A stretch of DNA of 64,000 bases, taken from assembly GCA_045568635.1 (NCBI GenBank), contig JBJLAO010000002.1:248001-312000 (forward strand), in the 5' to 3' direction. The notes under the pieces were generated by a model. That model was not told the DNA's origin and did not search any database. It worked only from the letters and a program-made list of their open reading frames with translations. Positions 45,645 through 55,263 of this stretch are shown here, piece by piece (positions within the stretch are counted from its first letter, which is position 1; every line of letters begins with the position of its first letter). The position numbers were made by a program, and so were the translations under genes. This DNA is from MedAcidi-G1 sp000817085. Lineage in GTDB: Bacteria > Actinomycetota > Acidimicrobiia > Acidimicrobiales > MedAcidi-G1.

Positions 45645-47213
45645 TCCCCCATCAGAAGCTGAAACAAGCTTTTCGTCCAATACAAACCCACGCCCTGAAC
45701 AATCATCGCACTCATCTGTAAAAGACTCGATCAGACCTTCGCCGATACGTTTTCTTGTCATTTCGACCAGACCTAATTCGGAAATGTCAAACACCTGAGT
45801 TCTAGTTTTATCTCGCAGTAACGCTTCTCTAAGAGAGTTAGCTACTACTTCACGATTCTTTTCTAACTCCATATCGATGAAATCTATAACAATGATTCCA
45901 CCTATGTCTCTTAGTCTCAACTGATGTGCTATTTCTTCCGCTGCTTCAAGGTTGTTAGATAATACTGTTTCTTCAAGGCTTGAAGAACCTACATTTTTTC
46001 CGGTATTAACATCAACTACTGTTAAAGCTTCCGTACTTTCGATAATTAAAGAACCACCAGAAGGAAGCCAGACTTTCTTATCAAGGCTTTTCATGAGTTG
46101 TTCATGCACATGATGTCTTTCAAACAAGGAAAGTTTTTCTTCGCTTTTATCGTAAAAAGAAACTCTGTCTGCTATTGCAGGTGCAACACTTTCAGCATAA
46201 TTTTTAACTTTTTCAAACAATTCTTGATCATCAATTAAAACACCACGAAAGTCTTTGTTGAATTCTTCACGAATGTAACGGAAGACCAATTCGGGTTCAC
46301 GATAAAGAAGCGACGGGACTTTCGCTTTTTTAGCAAGTGAATTTATACTCTCCCACTGCTCAATTAATCTTGTCAGATCTAAGGAAATCTCTTCCTCTGT
46401 AACACCCTCTGCCGCTGTTCTAACAATAATTCCATGTTCTGCAGGCTTTATTCGATCAAGGATAGAACGCAGACGGCGTCTTTCTGAATCAGGTAGACGT
46501 TTTGAGATACCAAAGGTTTTACTTTCTGGTATAAGAACCACAAATCTTCCCGCTATAGAAATCTCTTGGCTCAGACGCGCTCCTTTGTGAGAAATTGGAT
46601 TTTTAGTTACTTGCGCAATTATTTTCTGGTTAACTTTTAGTGCTTCTTCAATTTTAACAGGAGAAGCGTCTTCCATATCCTGCTCATCGAACTGTAAGTC
46701 TCCTCGATAAAGTACGGCATTTTTAGGTGTTCCAATATCTACAAAAGCTGCCTCCATGCCAGGCAAAACATTTTGAACCTTTCCTAAATAAACGTTTCCA
46801 TGAATCTCACTCCAATCATTTGCTGGGTGGGAAACATAGTGTTCGATTAAAGACCTTCCTTCTAGTACCGCTATTTGTGTCACCCCTTCTGAAGCGCTAA
46901 CACACATCAAATAACGCCCTATCGGTTTTCCGCGTCGTTCCCTTCCACGCCGGTGACGTAACGAGCCTTCATCCAGATCAACCGGGGAGTGCCCACCAAT
47001 TCCCTCTACATGATCTCTTTTGGAAGAGCCTGAAGGTCTTGTATTCTTTCGCTTACGGTCTCGTTTTTGATTTTTTGATTTTTGCTGACTATCGGAAGTA
47101 TCTTTCTTGATCTCCTTAGTCGGTGCCGGTTTACTGTCGCCAATTTGCGGCTTTTTGTCTTCTTTATTATTCGAAGAAAACTTGTCTTCTTTTTTCTTCT
47201 TTTCGTTGGACAT
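45633..47213 (-). CDS. rne: Ribonuclease E/G
   Basis: Endoribonuclease for RNA processing and decay. A Lys/Arg-rich disordered N-terminus (1-90) precedes the S1 domain (GNVYLGKVQNVLPGMEAAF); the catalytic domain has VVDVNTGKNVG and VIDFIDME with the two metal Asp, and the zinc-link is CDDCSGRG. At 526 residues it lacks a long C-terminal scaffold; the disordered part is N-terminal instead. AAGGGA lies 9 bp upstream of ATG. Confidence 0.93.
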   Translation of the reverse strand: MSNEKKKKEDKFSSNNKEDKKPQIGDSKPAPTKEIKKDTSDSQQKSKNQKRDRKRKNTRPSGSSKRDHVEGIGGHSPVDLDEGSLRHRRGRERRGKPIGRYLMCVSASEGVTQIAVLEGRSLIEHYVSHPANDWSEIHGNVYLGKVQNVLPGMEAAFVDIGTPKNAVLYRGDLQFDEQDMEDASPVKIEEALKVNQKIIAQVTKNPISHKGARLSQEISIAGRFVVLIPESKTFGISKRLPDSERRRLRSILDRIKPAEHGIIVRTAAEGVTEEEISLDLTRLIEQWESINSLAKKAKVPSLLYREPELVFRYIREEFNKDFRGVLIDDQELFEKVKNYAESVAPAIADRVSFYDKSEEKLSLFERHHVHEQLMKSLDKKVWLPSGGSLIIESTEALTVVDVNTGKNVGSSSLEETVLSNNLEAAEEIAHQLRLRDIGGIIVIDFIDMELEKNREVVANSLREALLRDKTRTQVFDISELGLVEMTRKRIGEGLIESFTDECDDCSGRGFVLDEKLVSASDGGKHR

Positions 47214-47227
47214 TTAGTTTTTCCCTT

Positions 47228-47505
47228 CTATTCACGCCAAAACCTCAGCAGGCGCGGCAGGGCAAAGTTCGATTGATAATTGTTCAATTCTTTTATTCCC
47301 TGCAAAGTTAATTCTTCTTTTCTTAGAACACGTACTGTTCTTAGTTCTGAGTTAATTCTTTTCAATAGGTGTGTCGGCCGTAGCACGCGTGGCTTAGTAC
47401 CTAATTCTGTAATTTATTGTAACTCCATCTATGCGTTCTTCAGTGATATCCATAGAGTGGATTTGCGATCTAACATCTTCAGTTGTATTTTACCTTTTCT
47501 TTCAG
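47228..47505 (-). pseudogene. Frameshifted remnant of TIGR03936/DUF2344-like gene
   Basis: The 302-bp gap between rodA and rne has no intact gene, but its minus strand reads in protein-like pieces. One frame gives TEDVRSQIHSMDITEER then DGVTINYRIRY and a stop; shifted, the next gives ELGTKPRVLRPTHLLKRI, SELRTVRVLRKEELTLQG, up to a stop at 47228. In Actinobacteria a radical-SAM-associated TIGR03936 protein normally ends just before rne, and its tail has a similar pattern. I read this as its decayed C-terminus; similarity is from memory. Confidence 0.5.
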
Positions 47506-47515
47506 GTTATACAGC

Positions 47516-48649
47516 TTAATTTGATCTTTCATGACGTCTCATATGAACACTTTCTATTAATCCAAGCCCAAGAAAAGTTGTCACAATAGAAGATCCTCCA
47601 TAACTAATTAGAGGTAACGGAATTCCTGTAATAGGCATTATCCCAGTCGACATTCCCACACTCTGAAAGGTTTGAAAAAGAATCATACAAAAAATTCCAA
47701 CAGAAATCAGCAGTCCGAAAGTATCTTCAGCCAATCGTCCGATTCGCCAAATTCTGAACAGTAAAAGCCCTATTAGAGCTAGGACAAAAATACTTCCTAG
47801 AAACCCTGTTTCTTCTGCTATTACTGTAAATATAAAATCTGTCTGTTGCTCTGGAACTAAATCAGAATTATTTTGCGTTCCCTTAAACAACCCACTCCCA
47901 GTGATTCCTCCATTACCAATTGCTATTTGCGCTTGCTCCAAGTTGTAACTTGCAGCTGTGGATTCATCATCATTAACAAAGACCAGTAATCTTGAGACTT
48001 GATAGTCCTCAAGGGTTTCAGATTCAAATACAGCTATTACTCCTGTCAAGAGAATCAAAAATAGGACAAATAGATACCGTCCTTGAATTCCAGCTGCTAC
48101 AACCATGCCAGCAGTTATCGCCCCGTACACGAGTATCGTTCCCAAGTCAGGCTGGGCAAGTATGGCCACAACGGGTAAAGCGACAGCAAAGAGTGTAAGT
48201 GCCAATCTTTTTTTGCTTATTCCATCATCTCCACTGAGTAAAAAAGCGAGTACTAAAACAATTCCGATTTTGCAGTATTCAGATGGTTGAAAGTGGTAAA
48301 TCCCAAACTCATACCAACCTTTAGTTCCTTTTTTTTCAACGCCAAAAAATAATACTGAAAATAACAATCCGAGTATCACCAAATAAATCAAAGGAACCAG
48401 CCTTTGAAGCCTTTTATGGCCAAACGCTATGACAATTACCATCCCGACAATCCCTAAAACTAGAAAAATTGCCTGTCTTTGGAAATACAAAAGGTCATTT
48501 TTTACTACTACCTCAAAAGGTTTTTTAGTTGCCGAATAAACCATCAACAATCCAACTCCACTTAAACACAAAGCAAGTACAGGGATTGAAAAATCAATAT
48601 GACGTAAAAGTTTACTCTTTCCAAAATTAGGGGTTCTAATATCAACCAT
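47516..48649 (-). CDS. rodA: Rod-shape SEDS glycosyltransferase RodA
   Basis: SEDS-family peptidoglycan polymerase, about ten helices. Signatures: GLLMVYSATKKP at the start, KGTKGWYEFG, FQPSEYCKIG, AQPDLGTILV, and TGIPLPLISYGGSS near the end. It pairs with the PBP2 encoded 5 bp upstream. It lies in the mreBCD-mrdA-rodA order, so the cell is probably rod-shaped. Confidence 0.95.
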   Translation of the reverse strand: MVDIRTPNFGKSKLLRHIDFSIPVLALCLSGVGLLMVYSATKKPFEVVVKNDLLYFQRQAIFLVLGIVGMVIVIAFGHKRLQRLVPLIYLVILGLLFSVLFFGVEKKGTKGWYEFGIYHFQPSEYCKIGIVLVLAFLLSGDDGISKKRLALTLFAVALPVVAILAQPDLGTILVYGAITAGMVVAAGIQGRYLFVLFLILLTGVIAVFESETLEDYQVSRLLVFVNDDESTAASYNLEQAQIAIGNGGITGSGLFKGTQNNSDLVPEQQTDFIFTVIAEETGFLGSIFVLALIGLLLFRIWRIGRLAEDTFGLLISVGIFCMILFQTFQSVGMSTGIMPITGIPLPLISYGGSSIVTTFLGLGLIESVHMRRHERSN

Positions 48650-48654
48650 CTCAA

Positions 48655-50922
48655 CTAATCCATGCTCTGGGAAATATTTAACAGATCGGTTGGTGATAAA
48701 ACAGATTGAATTACTTGATCACAATTGATTTCGATTCCACGCACCCTAACCGTTCCATCAGGACTCAAAGCAGGACCAAAGATCTCCACTTCAGATTCGC
48801 TAAAACTCTCTAAATTTTTCAACGAATCGCTTTCACGCCATAAATACCAATCAATACATAGTGGTAATGAAGCTGAAACTGCATAACGATTTTCGGTAGT
48901 TAGTGCTTCTGGAACCGTGTCTTCAACCACTTTTTGCAAAACTCTTGCAGCCATAGGCGCTGCGACAGCACTGCCGAAACCGGCTTCCTCTAACATCGCT
49001 ACTATTACATATTCTGGTTCTTGAGCTGGAGTGATAGCTGCAAATAAAGATGAATCGGCTTTTCCTCTAACTTCAGCTGTTCCGGTTTTTCCAGCTGTAG
49101 GAAAGTTATCTAGGGGAAAGAATGCGCCATCTGTAGCTATCGAGTTGAATGCCCAGTAAGCAGTTCCTTCTATATCTTCCGTAACGCCCACCAGCCCTCT
49201 CATTACCCTATTTATAAAGTCCGGATCAATCTCAATTTCTTTTTTGATTCTTTTACCAAACTCTTTAAGGATTTCGCCATTTCTGTCGAACACAGATGAA
49301 ACAATATTTGGAGCTACATTTATTCCCCCATTTGCCAATGTTGAGTATGCATTAGCTAATTGCAAAGGTGTCACAAGCACATCTCCCTGACCTACGGAAA
49401 TATTGACATTGTCTCCTGGATACCAATTAGCATTAGGAAAAATTTTGGGATTATCTTCATGTCGTTCTTTGCGTTTTTGAGGGGTTGGAATATACCCATC
49501 TTGTTCGAAAGGCAACTGGACTCCAGTCTGCATTCCCAACCCATACAAGGCTGCGGCATTTTGAATCGCGTTATCAGGATGCTTTGGATTTATATAAATA
49601 GATTCCCCAATTGTGTAATAATAAACATCACTTGAGACGGTAAGGCTTCTAATTAGATCAACATTTTCATATGGTTTACTTCCGGCATTTCTAAAAATAC
49701 ACCCACCTGCTGTTTCTAAATCTGCCGCATCGGCTCGGCAGCTTTGCAAAAAATACTCACCAGGGTCATCTAAAGGCTGATCAGCTTCTTTTACTCTTCC
49801 GGTACCAAATACGTCGTCGTGCCATGCAGCATGTGCCGTGAAGACTTTAAAAGTTGAACCGGGCGCATATTCACCCTGAATAGCCCTGTTAAACATCGGC
49901 AAGTCATTTGCCGGATCATTTAATTCGTTCCAGCGAAGCACAGAATAACCGCCAATAGACTCATTTGGATCATAAGTAGGAAATGAAGCCATCGCTTTGA
50001 TATCTCCACTCTTAGGAGAAATAATTACACCTGCACCACCTGGAGCTATAAATGGTGGCGCTTCTTTACCATCTTCTAAAGTTTCGGGAATTTTCTCTCG
50101 AGATAGATAGATACTTCTTTCAAGTTCATTTTCAAGAAGACTCTGTAAATCAATGTCTATTGTTAAATGAACATCATTTCCTGCTACAGGAGGTTTAAAA
50201 AGATCTGTTCTTTCACGTATTACTCTCCCTCTTCTATCAACTTCAACTATCTTTTTGCCGTTCTTACCTCTTAGATCATCTTCGAACATTAGCTCGATGC
50301 CAGATTTACCTATCTGGTCTCTCAATGAATAATCCTTTCCTTCTACAGGTTTTCTGGTTGAGAGCTCAGAACTAGTAACAGGACCTACCCAGCCGAGAAC
50401 ATGACCGGCCAGCGAGCCGTAAAGATAAGAACGAACAGAACGGTCGGCAACTTTTACACCTGGATAGAGATTGGGTCTCTCTCCAAAATAAACAAGTAGA
50501 TCCTCGGGCACATCTACAGCAATCGGAATATCGTCGTAAGGTCCATAAGAAGAACTCTCTAGCATCGCCTCGATATCTGATACCTTTATGAGCTTCCCCG
50601 AACGATTTATTTCCATCGCTATTTCAGTCAGCATCTCATTGAGTGCTTTAGAATCCATTTCAGAATCTTCAATTTCTTTGGGATTAAGTGTAACCGAAGC
50701 AACAACTCTATTACCAACAAGTAATTTCCCAGAAGAGTCATAAATCTGCCCTCTTGGAGCTTCAATATTTATCACTCGGGTAATATTTGTCGTAGCAACA
50801 TCTTTAGCCTCATCAGATTTCAGAGCTTGCAAATACCAGAGTCTTGCGGTCAATACGAGAAACATGGACAAAGCAACTACTGCCAAAACGCGCATTCGAT
50901 AACGAGTTATTTCCTCTGTCAA
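48655..50922 (-). CDS. mrdA: Penicillin-binding protein 2 (class B transpeptidase)
   Basis: Membrane-anchored peptidoglycan transpeptidase for elongation. One N-terminal helix (10-30), a pedestal domain with APRGQIYD (55-62), and a transpeptidase domain with STFK (356-359, nucleophile Ser356), SSD (430-432) and KTGT (612-615). At 755 residues it is longer than E. coli PBP2 (about 630), mainly through linker insertions and a C-terminal extension. Starts within a 4-bp overlap with mreD. Confidence 0.93.
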   Translation of the reverse strand: MTEEITRYRMRVLAVVALSMFLVLTARLWYLQALKSDEAKDVATTNITRVINIEAPRGQIYDSSGKLLVGNRVVASVTLNPKEIEDSEMDSKALNEMLTEIAMEINRSGKLIKVSDIEAMLESSSYGPYDDIPIAVDVPEDLLVYFGERPNLYPGVKVADRSVRSYLYGSLAGHVLGWVGPVTSSELSTRKPVEGKDYSLRDQIGKSGIELMFEDDLRGKNGKKIVEVDRRGRVIRERTDLFKPPVAGNDVHLTIDIDLQSLLENELERSIYLSREKIPETLEDGKEAPPFIAPGGAGVIISPKSGDIKAMASFPTYDPNESIGGYSVLRWNELNDPANDLPMFNRAIQGEYAPGSTFKVFTAHAAWHDDVFGTGRVKEADQPLDDPGEYFLQSCRADAADLETAGGCIFRNAGSKPYENVDLIRSLTVSSDVYYYTIGESIYINPKHPDNAIQNAAALYGLGMQTGVQLPFEQDGYIPTPQKRKERHEDNPKIFPNANWYPGDNVNISVGQGDVLVTPLQLANAYSTLANGGINVAPNIVSSVFDRNGEILKEFGKRIKKEIEIDPDFINRVMRGLVGVTEDIEGTAYWAFNSIATDGAFFPLDNFPTAGKTGTAEVRGKADSSLFAAITPAQEPEYVIVAMLEEAGFGSAVAAPMAARVLQKVVEDTVPEALTTENRYAVSASLPLCIDWYLWRESDSLKNLESFSESEVEIFGPALSPDGTVRVRGIEINCDQVIQSVLSPTDLLNISQSMD

Positions 50923-51443
50923 CGCTCGCTCCGTGCAAACTGAGTTTTAATTTCGGTCGGCATTCCACTCGATACTGTCCACTTGACAATGCTGTTAAAT
51001 GGTTTCGAGAAAAAAGTTGTCATAACCCCAGCAACAATTGCTGTTTCCGGCAAAGAACTTGTATTGAAAGTACTCTCTCCGAAAATATCTCCTACTACTG
51101 CAGTCAAGATGACGCCCGTAGCAATAGCCACAACTATTCCAAAAGCTCGGATCATACGTCTTTCGTTGATAAATCTCTCTTCAAGACTACTTACCCCTAC
51201 GGCTATCACAGGATAAACAAGAGCATGTATTCCCAGTGGAGATGCGACTACACAATCATTGACTAGCCCGGCCCAAAAAGAAACATAGGCCCCGCGAACA
51301 GGCCCTCCGTGATAACCGGACAATACCGAAATCAATAAAAGAAGCTCTGTTCCCATACCGCCAATACGTATTTCAGTAAAAATCGAAGACTGTAAAATTG
51401 CCGCTGAAATAAGAACGGTCAAAACTCTTAACCAAGTATTCAA
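50919..51443 (-). CDS. mreD: Rod-shape protein MreD
   Basis: Small membrane protein (174 residues, about five helices) of the elongasome. Sequence is weakly conserved, but GYHGGPVRGAYVSFWAGLVND fits the MreD core and its place between mreC and mrdA is diagnostic. It lies 5 bp after mreC. Confidence 0.88.
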   Translation of the reverse strand: MNTWLRVLTVLISAAILQSSIFTEIRIGGMGTELLLLISVLSGYHGGPVRGAYVSFWAGLVNDCVVASPLGIHALVYPVIAVGVSSLEERFINERRMIRAFGIVVAIATGVILTAVVGDIFGESTFNTSSLPETAIVAGVMTTFFSKPFNSIVKWTVSSGMPTEIKTQFARSER

Positions 51444-51448
51444 TTGTT

Positions 51449-52273
51449 TTAACTCCCCTCAGCTTCCAAAATCACGTTTAGAAAACTCAAATTTTCTAAC
51501 GATGCCGATAAATCAATTTCTATCGAACGCGCATAGTCCGCCTCCATGTCTGGATCAATAACTATTCCGACTGGAATATCTTGAGGGAAAATACTTCTTC
51601 CACCTGATGTAACCACAACTTCACCAATTGAGACTTCAGCGTCAATGTTTATTCCTGCATCAAGAACCAGAACACCAACTGATCCATTTCCACGCGCAAG
51701 TCCTTCATCTTGAGAATTGATTAACCTTACCCCAACTCTAAAATCTGGATGTGTAGCAAGCCTTACCAAAGAAGTCGATCTATCAACTTCATATAAATAA
51801 CCCACTAATCCAGCTTTTGTTATTACACCTGCTCCTTCTTTCACACCATCATCGGTGCCTTTATTTATCTCAACAACATGACTATTGTAATTTCCGCCCG
51901 GCACTCCAATAATTCGTGCCACCGTTGTTTCTAATTCCAAATAATCTATATCAACTTCACCCAGTAGTCTTTCGAGAAGTTCGCGGTCGGCTTTATCACT
52001 TAATTCTTCCCCTCTCATTCGCGCTATTTCCATCTGCAAGCGTTCATTTTCGTCATTTACTTTTTCGTAATTGAAAATTCCATTCCATACTGTCTGAAAC
52101 GGATCAGTTGCTCTATCAACTACTCTGCGAAATGGACTGATCACATCACGAAAACCTTGTTGAAAATCGTCTACCGGAAGAAAGTTCCTGAACTGGGCAG
52201 TTAGCAGAGTCAAAGCTACCGCCATTAAAACAAGCAACACTACCCTTGGTCTATCGCTTGACCCTTTGGCCAC
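51449..52273 (-). CDS. mreC: Rod-shape protein MreC
   Basis: Single N-terminal membrane helix (about 9-30), a coiled coil (about 70-105, Glu-rich), then the beta-rich periplasmic domain with RIIGVPGGNY, NKGTDDGVKEGAGVI and GLVGYLYEV. It scaffolds PBP2 and RodA outside the membrane. It sits 5 bp after mreB. Confidence 0.92.
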   Translation of the reverse strand: MAKGSSDRPRVVLLVLMAVALTLLTAQFRNFLPVDDFQQGFRDVISPFRRVVDRATDPFQTVWNGIFNYEKVNDENERLQMEIARMRGEELSDKADRELLERLLGEVDIDYLELETTVARIIGVPGGNYNSHVVEINKGTDDGVKEGAGVITKAGLVGYLYEVDRSTSLVRLATHPDFRVGVRLINSQDEGLARGNGSVGVLVLDAGINIDAEVSIGEVVVTSGGRSIFPQDIPVGIVIDPDMEADYARSIEIDLSASLENLSFLNVILEAEGS

Positions 52274-52278
52274 GAGTG

Positions 52279-53331
52279 CTACTCCTGGTTACTACCGAAG
52301 AAAATGGTTCCGAAACGATCAATCTCTTCCAACGCTTTTCCAGCACCTAGAACAACCGAGTTCAATGGATCGGGTGCCATCAGAACTTTCATTCCTATTT
52401 CTTCGGTAAGTCTCTCAACAAGTCCGACCAGTAGGGCGCCGCCGCCCGTTAGCATGATCCCTCTCTCCATAACATCAGCTGCTAGTTCTGGTGGAGTGGA
52501 ATCCAGAGTGACTTTGATTGCGTCTATTATTGCCATTAAGGGAAACGCCATTGCTTCTCGTATTTCAGTTGTTGTAAAGTTTACTGTTCGCGGCAACCCA
52601 GTCGCCAGATCGCTTGCATTTACTTCGGCTATTAGTTCTTTCTCAAGAGGATAGGCGGAACCAAGTTTCATTTTTATGTTTTCTGCTGTTCTTACCCCAA
52701 CAGCTACACCATGTTCTTGTTTTAGATGTTGAATAATTGCTTCATCAAGTTCATTTCCGGCAATTCTTATCGATTGATTAGCAACAATGCCTCCTAGCGA
52801 AATCATTGCGACTTCCGTAGTGCCTCCACCGATATCCACCACCATACTTCCTGTCGGTTCGGCGATAGGTAAACCAGCTCCAATAGCTGCTGCCATAGGC
52901 TCTTCGATTATGTAAGCAGGCGATCTCGCTCCGGCATGTTCTGCCGCCTCTTGTACAGCTCTTCTCTCGACCCCTGTCACCCCTGATGGTACACAAATTA
53001 CCATTCTAGGTTTTGCCCATCTTCGACTGTGAACTTGTTGAATGAAGTATCGAAGCATTTTTTCGCATACATCAAAATCAGCGATTACTCCATCTTCCAA
53101 TGGGCGAATTGCCTGTATGTGCCCGGGAGTGCGGCCTATCATTCTCTTAGCGTCTGCACCCACCGATAGAACCGTCCCATCACGGATATCTATTGCGACA
53201 ACAGAAGGGTGATCGAGGACAATACCATCACCTCTTACATAGACAAGTGTGTTAGCTGTACCCAAGTCAACTGCGATATCACGGCCACCGAAAAAAGTAC
53301 TTCCAGTAACCTGTTCGATTTGAGTGGCCAT
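52279..53331 (-). CDS. mreB: Actin-like protein MreB
   Basis: Bacterial actin guiding side-wall synthesis. DLGTANTLVYV is the phosphate-1 loop, VVDIGGGTTEVA phosphate 2, and LTGGGALLVG the adenosine motif; 350 residues is normal. It leads the mreBCD-mrdA-rodA operon, with 149 bp upstream that holds an inverted repeat. Confidence 0.97.
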   Translation of the reverse strand: MATQIEQVTGSTFFGGRDIAVDLGTANTLVYVRGDGIVLDHPSVVAIDIRDGTVLSVGADAKRMIGRTPGHIQAIRPLEDGVIADFDVCEKMLRYFIQQVHSRRWAKPRMVICVPSGVTGVERRAVQEAAEHAGARSPAYIIEEPMAAAIGAGLPIAEPTGSMVVDIGGGTTEVAMISLGGIVANQSIRIAGNELDEAIIQHLKQEHGVAVGVRTAENIKMKLGSAYPLEKELIAEVNASDLATGLPRTVNFTTTEIREAMAFPLMAIIDAIKVTLDSTPPELAADVMERGIMLTGGGALLVGLVERLTEEIGMKVLMAPDPLNSVVLGAGKALEEIDRFGTIFFGSNQE

Positions 53332-53391
53332 TACTATTTACTTCCTGATTTTTTTGATCAAATGAAACTTTAAAATAACTTCTTAATACAA

Positions 53392-53411
53392 ACAGTTAAG
53401 TACATAACTGT
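53392..53411. promoter_or_regulatory. Inverted repeat upstream of mreB
   Basis: ACAGTTA and TAACTGT separated by AGTACA, perfect 7-bp arms, 61 bp before the mreB start in the ndk-mreB gap. It may be an operator of the mre operon or a weak hairpin; there is no T-tract beside it. Confidence 0.4.
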
Positions 53412-53480
53412 CTCTAGACGTTAGCCGAACTGAAACGTTTTTACCACTCTAAGCGCACATCTGACCACCTAGAGCGTGAT

Positions 53481-53888
53481 CTATAATTCTGGGAAAAAAA
53501 TACCTATCTCACGTGAAGCAGACTCTTCAGAATCTGAACCATGTATGAGGTTTTCAGGCATCTCAGTGCCAAGATCGCCTCTAATGGTTCCCGCTTCCGC
53601 CTCCGCAGGATCCGTAGCGCCCATCAACTGTCGAGCAATAGCAAATGCTTCGCTCTCGCCTTCCAATACCATTAGCATCGCAGGTGATCTCGACATGAAA
53701 GTTACCAGTTCATCATAAAACGGTTTCCCCACATGTTCTTCATAATGACGGGAAAGGAGTTCAGGATTCAAATTCCTCAACTCAGCGGCAACGATACTCA
53801 AGTTCGCCTCTTCAAGACGACGAATTATTTCGCCGACCAATTTTCTCTCAACGGCATCTGGTTTACACATTACAAAAGTTCTACTCAT
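53481..53888 (-). CDS. ndk: Nucleoside diphosphate kinase
   Basis: Balances NTP pools by phosphate transfer through His116 in NLIHGSDS. KPDAVER near the N-terminus and RGDLGTEMPENLIHGSDS are the family motifs. At 135 residues it is of usual length. Placed between folC and mreB, a normal actinobacterial arrangement. Confidence 0.97.
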   Translation of the reverse strand: MSRTFVMCKPDAVERKLVGEIIRRLEEANLSIVAAELRNLNPELLSRHYEEHVGKPFYDELVTFMSRSPAMLMVLEGESEAFAIARQLMGATDPAEAEAGTIRGDLGTEMPENLIHGSDSEESASREIGIFFPEL

Positions 53889-53930
53889 CAGAACATGCTA
53901 TGCCCTTAAATAAACTTAGTTGCAGAGTAT

Positions 53931-55238
53931 TCAGATTTCAGACGTCGTTGAATTTGAAACTTCCACAGCATGTCTGACTTGAGAAATATTATAGAAGGAA
54001 CCTGCTGCAACTATTAGGTCATCCTCGTCTCCTATTCTCAATGCTTGCAGAGTTGCTTCATAAGGATTCTCCGCTCTCTCCACATCCAATCCGAGCCTTA
54101 ATACAACCGCTTCTAACACGCCAGTATCGATTGCTCTTGGGGAAGGTGCTTTGCAAACAATTACAAGATCAGGGGAGATATCTTTAAGCTCTGTCAGTAT
54201 TTCTTCTGGGGAATGGGGTTCCAGTATTCCCAAAATTAAGATTCTTCGACTCTCTGGAAAAACGTCATTAATGGTCTCTGCGAGATGATTTGCAGAGTCT
54301 CTATTGTGAGCTCCATCGGCGACCACCACAGGTCTACGCGAAAGAATTTCTAAGCGTCCTGGAATCGACAACTCTCCAAAAGCATCTTCAATTACATTTT
54401 CTGGAATTGGACCTTCCAGAAAAACTTCAGCCGTGGCTAGAGAAAGCGCAGCGTTTTGCGCTTGACGCCTACCATATAAAGGCAAAAAAACTTCTTGGTA
54501 GTTACCAAAAATTCCTCTTACATTTATTACTTGTCCCCCAACAGCTGGAAGATTCTCTTCAACTAAAAAATCTTTTCCATATTGAAATACAGGATGTGGT
54601 TTTTCTAATAGAAACAAATCCACCACATCGTCTTCTGGGTTGCCAAGCAGCAGCGGCTTACCCTCAACGATTATTCCAGCTTTTTCCCCTGCAATTGCCC
54701 TTCTCCATCCTTCTGAACCGTCGGTGTGATCTTTCCCAATGTTCGTTACAACAGCAATTTCTCCTTCAAGAACATTTGTTGCATCAAAACGTCCGAGTAT
54801 TCCGACTTCTACGACAGCTGCATCTACGGCCTCATTGCTAAATAATAGAATTGCTGATGCAGTTAGCAGCTCAAAATAACTTGGCTCCAAAGAGTTGCTA
54901 TCGACATATTGAGAAACGTCAAATATTATTTCCGAGAACATTTCTTCAGTTATTTTAGAGCCTGCGAGGGTGAATCTTTCTCTAATGCTGTCAACATGCG
55001 GACTCATGTAAGAGCCAACTCTGAGTCCATTTGAAGAAAGAATTGATTCAGTCATACTCACAACCGAACCTTTTCCATTGGTTCCAGTTACATGGATAGC
55101 TTTCAAGTCCTTATGAGGCTCTCCCATGCACTCAACAAGCTCTGACATCGCAGCCAGACTCAAACCATGTATTCTTCCTGCGGTCGCCTCTCTATTTATA
55201 AAGCGGTCTAAGAACTGCAGAGCTTCCGTAAAATTCAT
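53931..55238 (-). CDS. folC: Folylpolyglutamate/dihydrofolate synthase
   Basis: Mur-ligase-fold ATPase adding glutamate to folates. TGTNGKGS (51-58) is the P-loop, SYMSPHVDSIRERF the folate loop, VVTNIGKDHTDG the second metal/ATP motif, and VVADGAHN the C-terminal domain signature. It follows clpX by 25 bp; the valS gene usually found between the two is absent. Confidence 0.95.
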   Translation of the reverse strand: MNFTEALQFLDRFINREATAGRIHGLSLAAMSELVECMGEPHKDLKAIHVTGTNGKGSVVSMTESILSSNGLRVGSYMSPHVDSIRERFTLAGSKITEEMFSEIIFDVSQYVDSNSLEPSYFELLTASAILLFSNEAVDAAVVEVGILGRFDATNVLEGEIAVVTNIGKDHTDGSEGWRRAIAGEKAGIIVEGKPLLLGNPEDDVVDLFLLEKPHPVFQYGKDFLVEENLPAVGGQVINVRGIFGNYQEVFLPLYGRRQAQNAALSLATAEVFLEGPIPENVIEDAFGELSIPGRLEILSRRPVVVADGAHNRDSANHLAETINDVFPESRRILILGILEPHSPEEILTELKDISPDLVIVCKAPSPRAIDTGVLEAVVLRLGLDVERAENPYEATLQALRIGDEDDLIVAAGSFYNISQVRHAVEVSNSTTSEI

Positions 55239-55263
55239 ATCTATCTAGGATATTGCCAGCGAC

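Noticed and set aside
47402..47461. A 19-codon ATG reading frame (starting MDITEER) as a small gene
   Set aside because: No ribosome site, and the protein-like reading continues in another frame beyond its stop, so a decayed larger gene explains it better.
49626..49634. SSD instead of SxN in the PBP2 active site
   Set aside because: SxD is normal in elongation-type PBP2 proteins, so it is not a defect.
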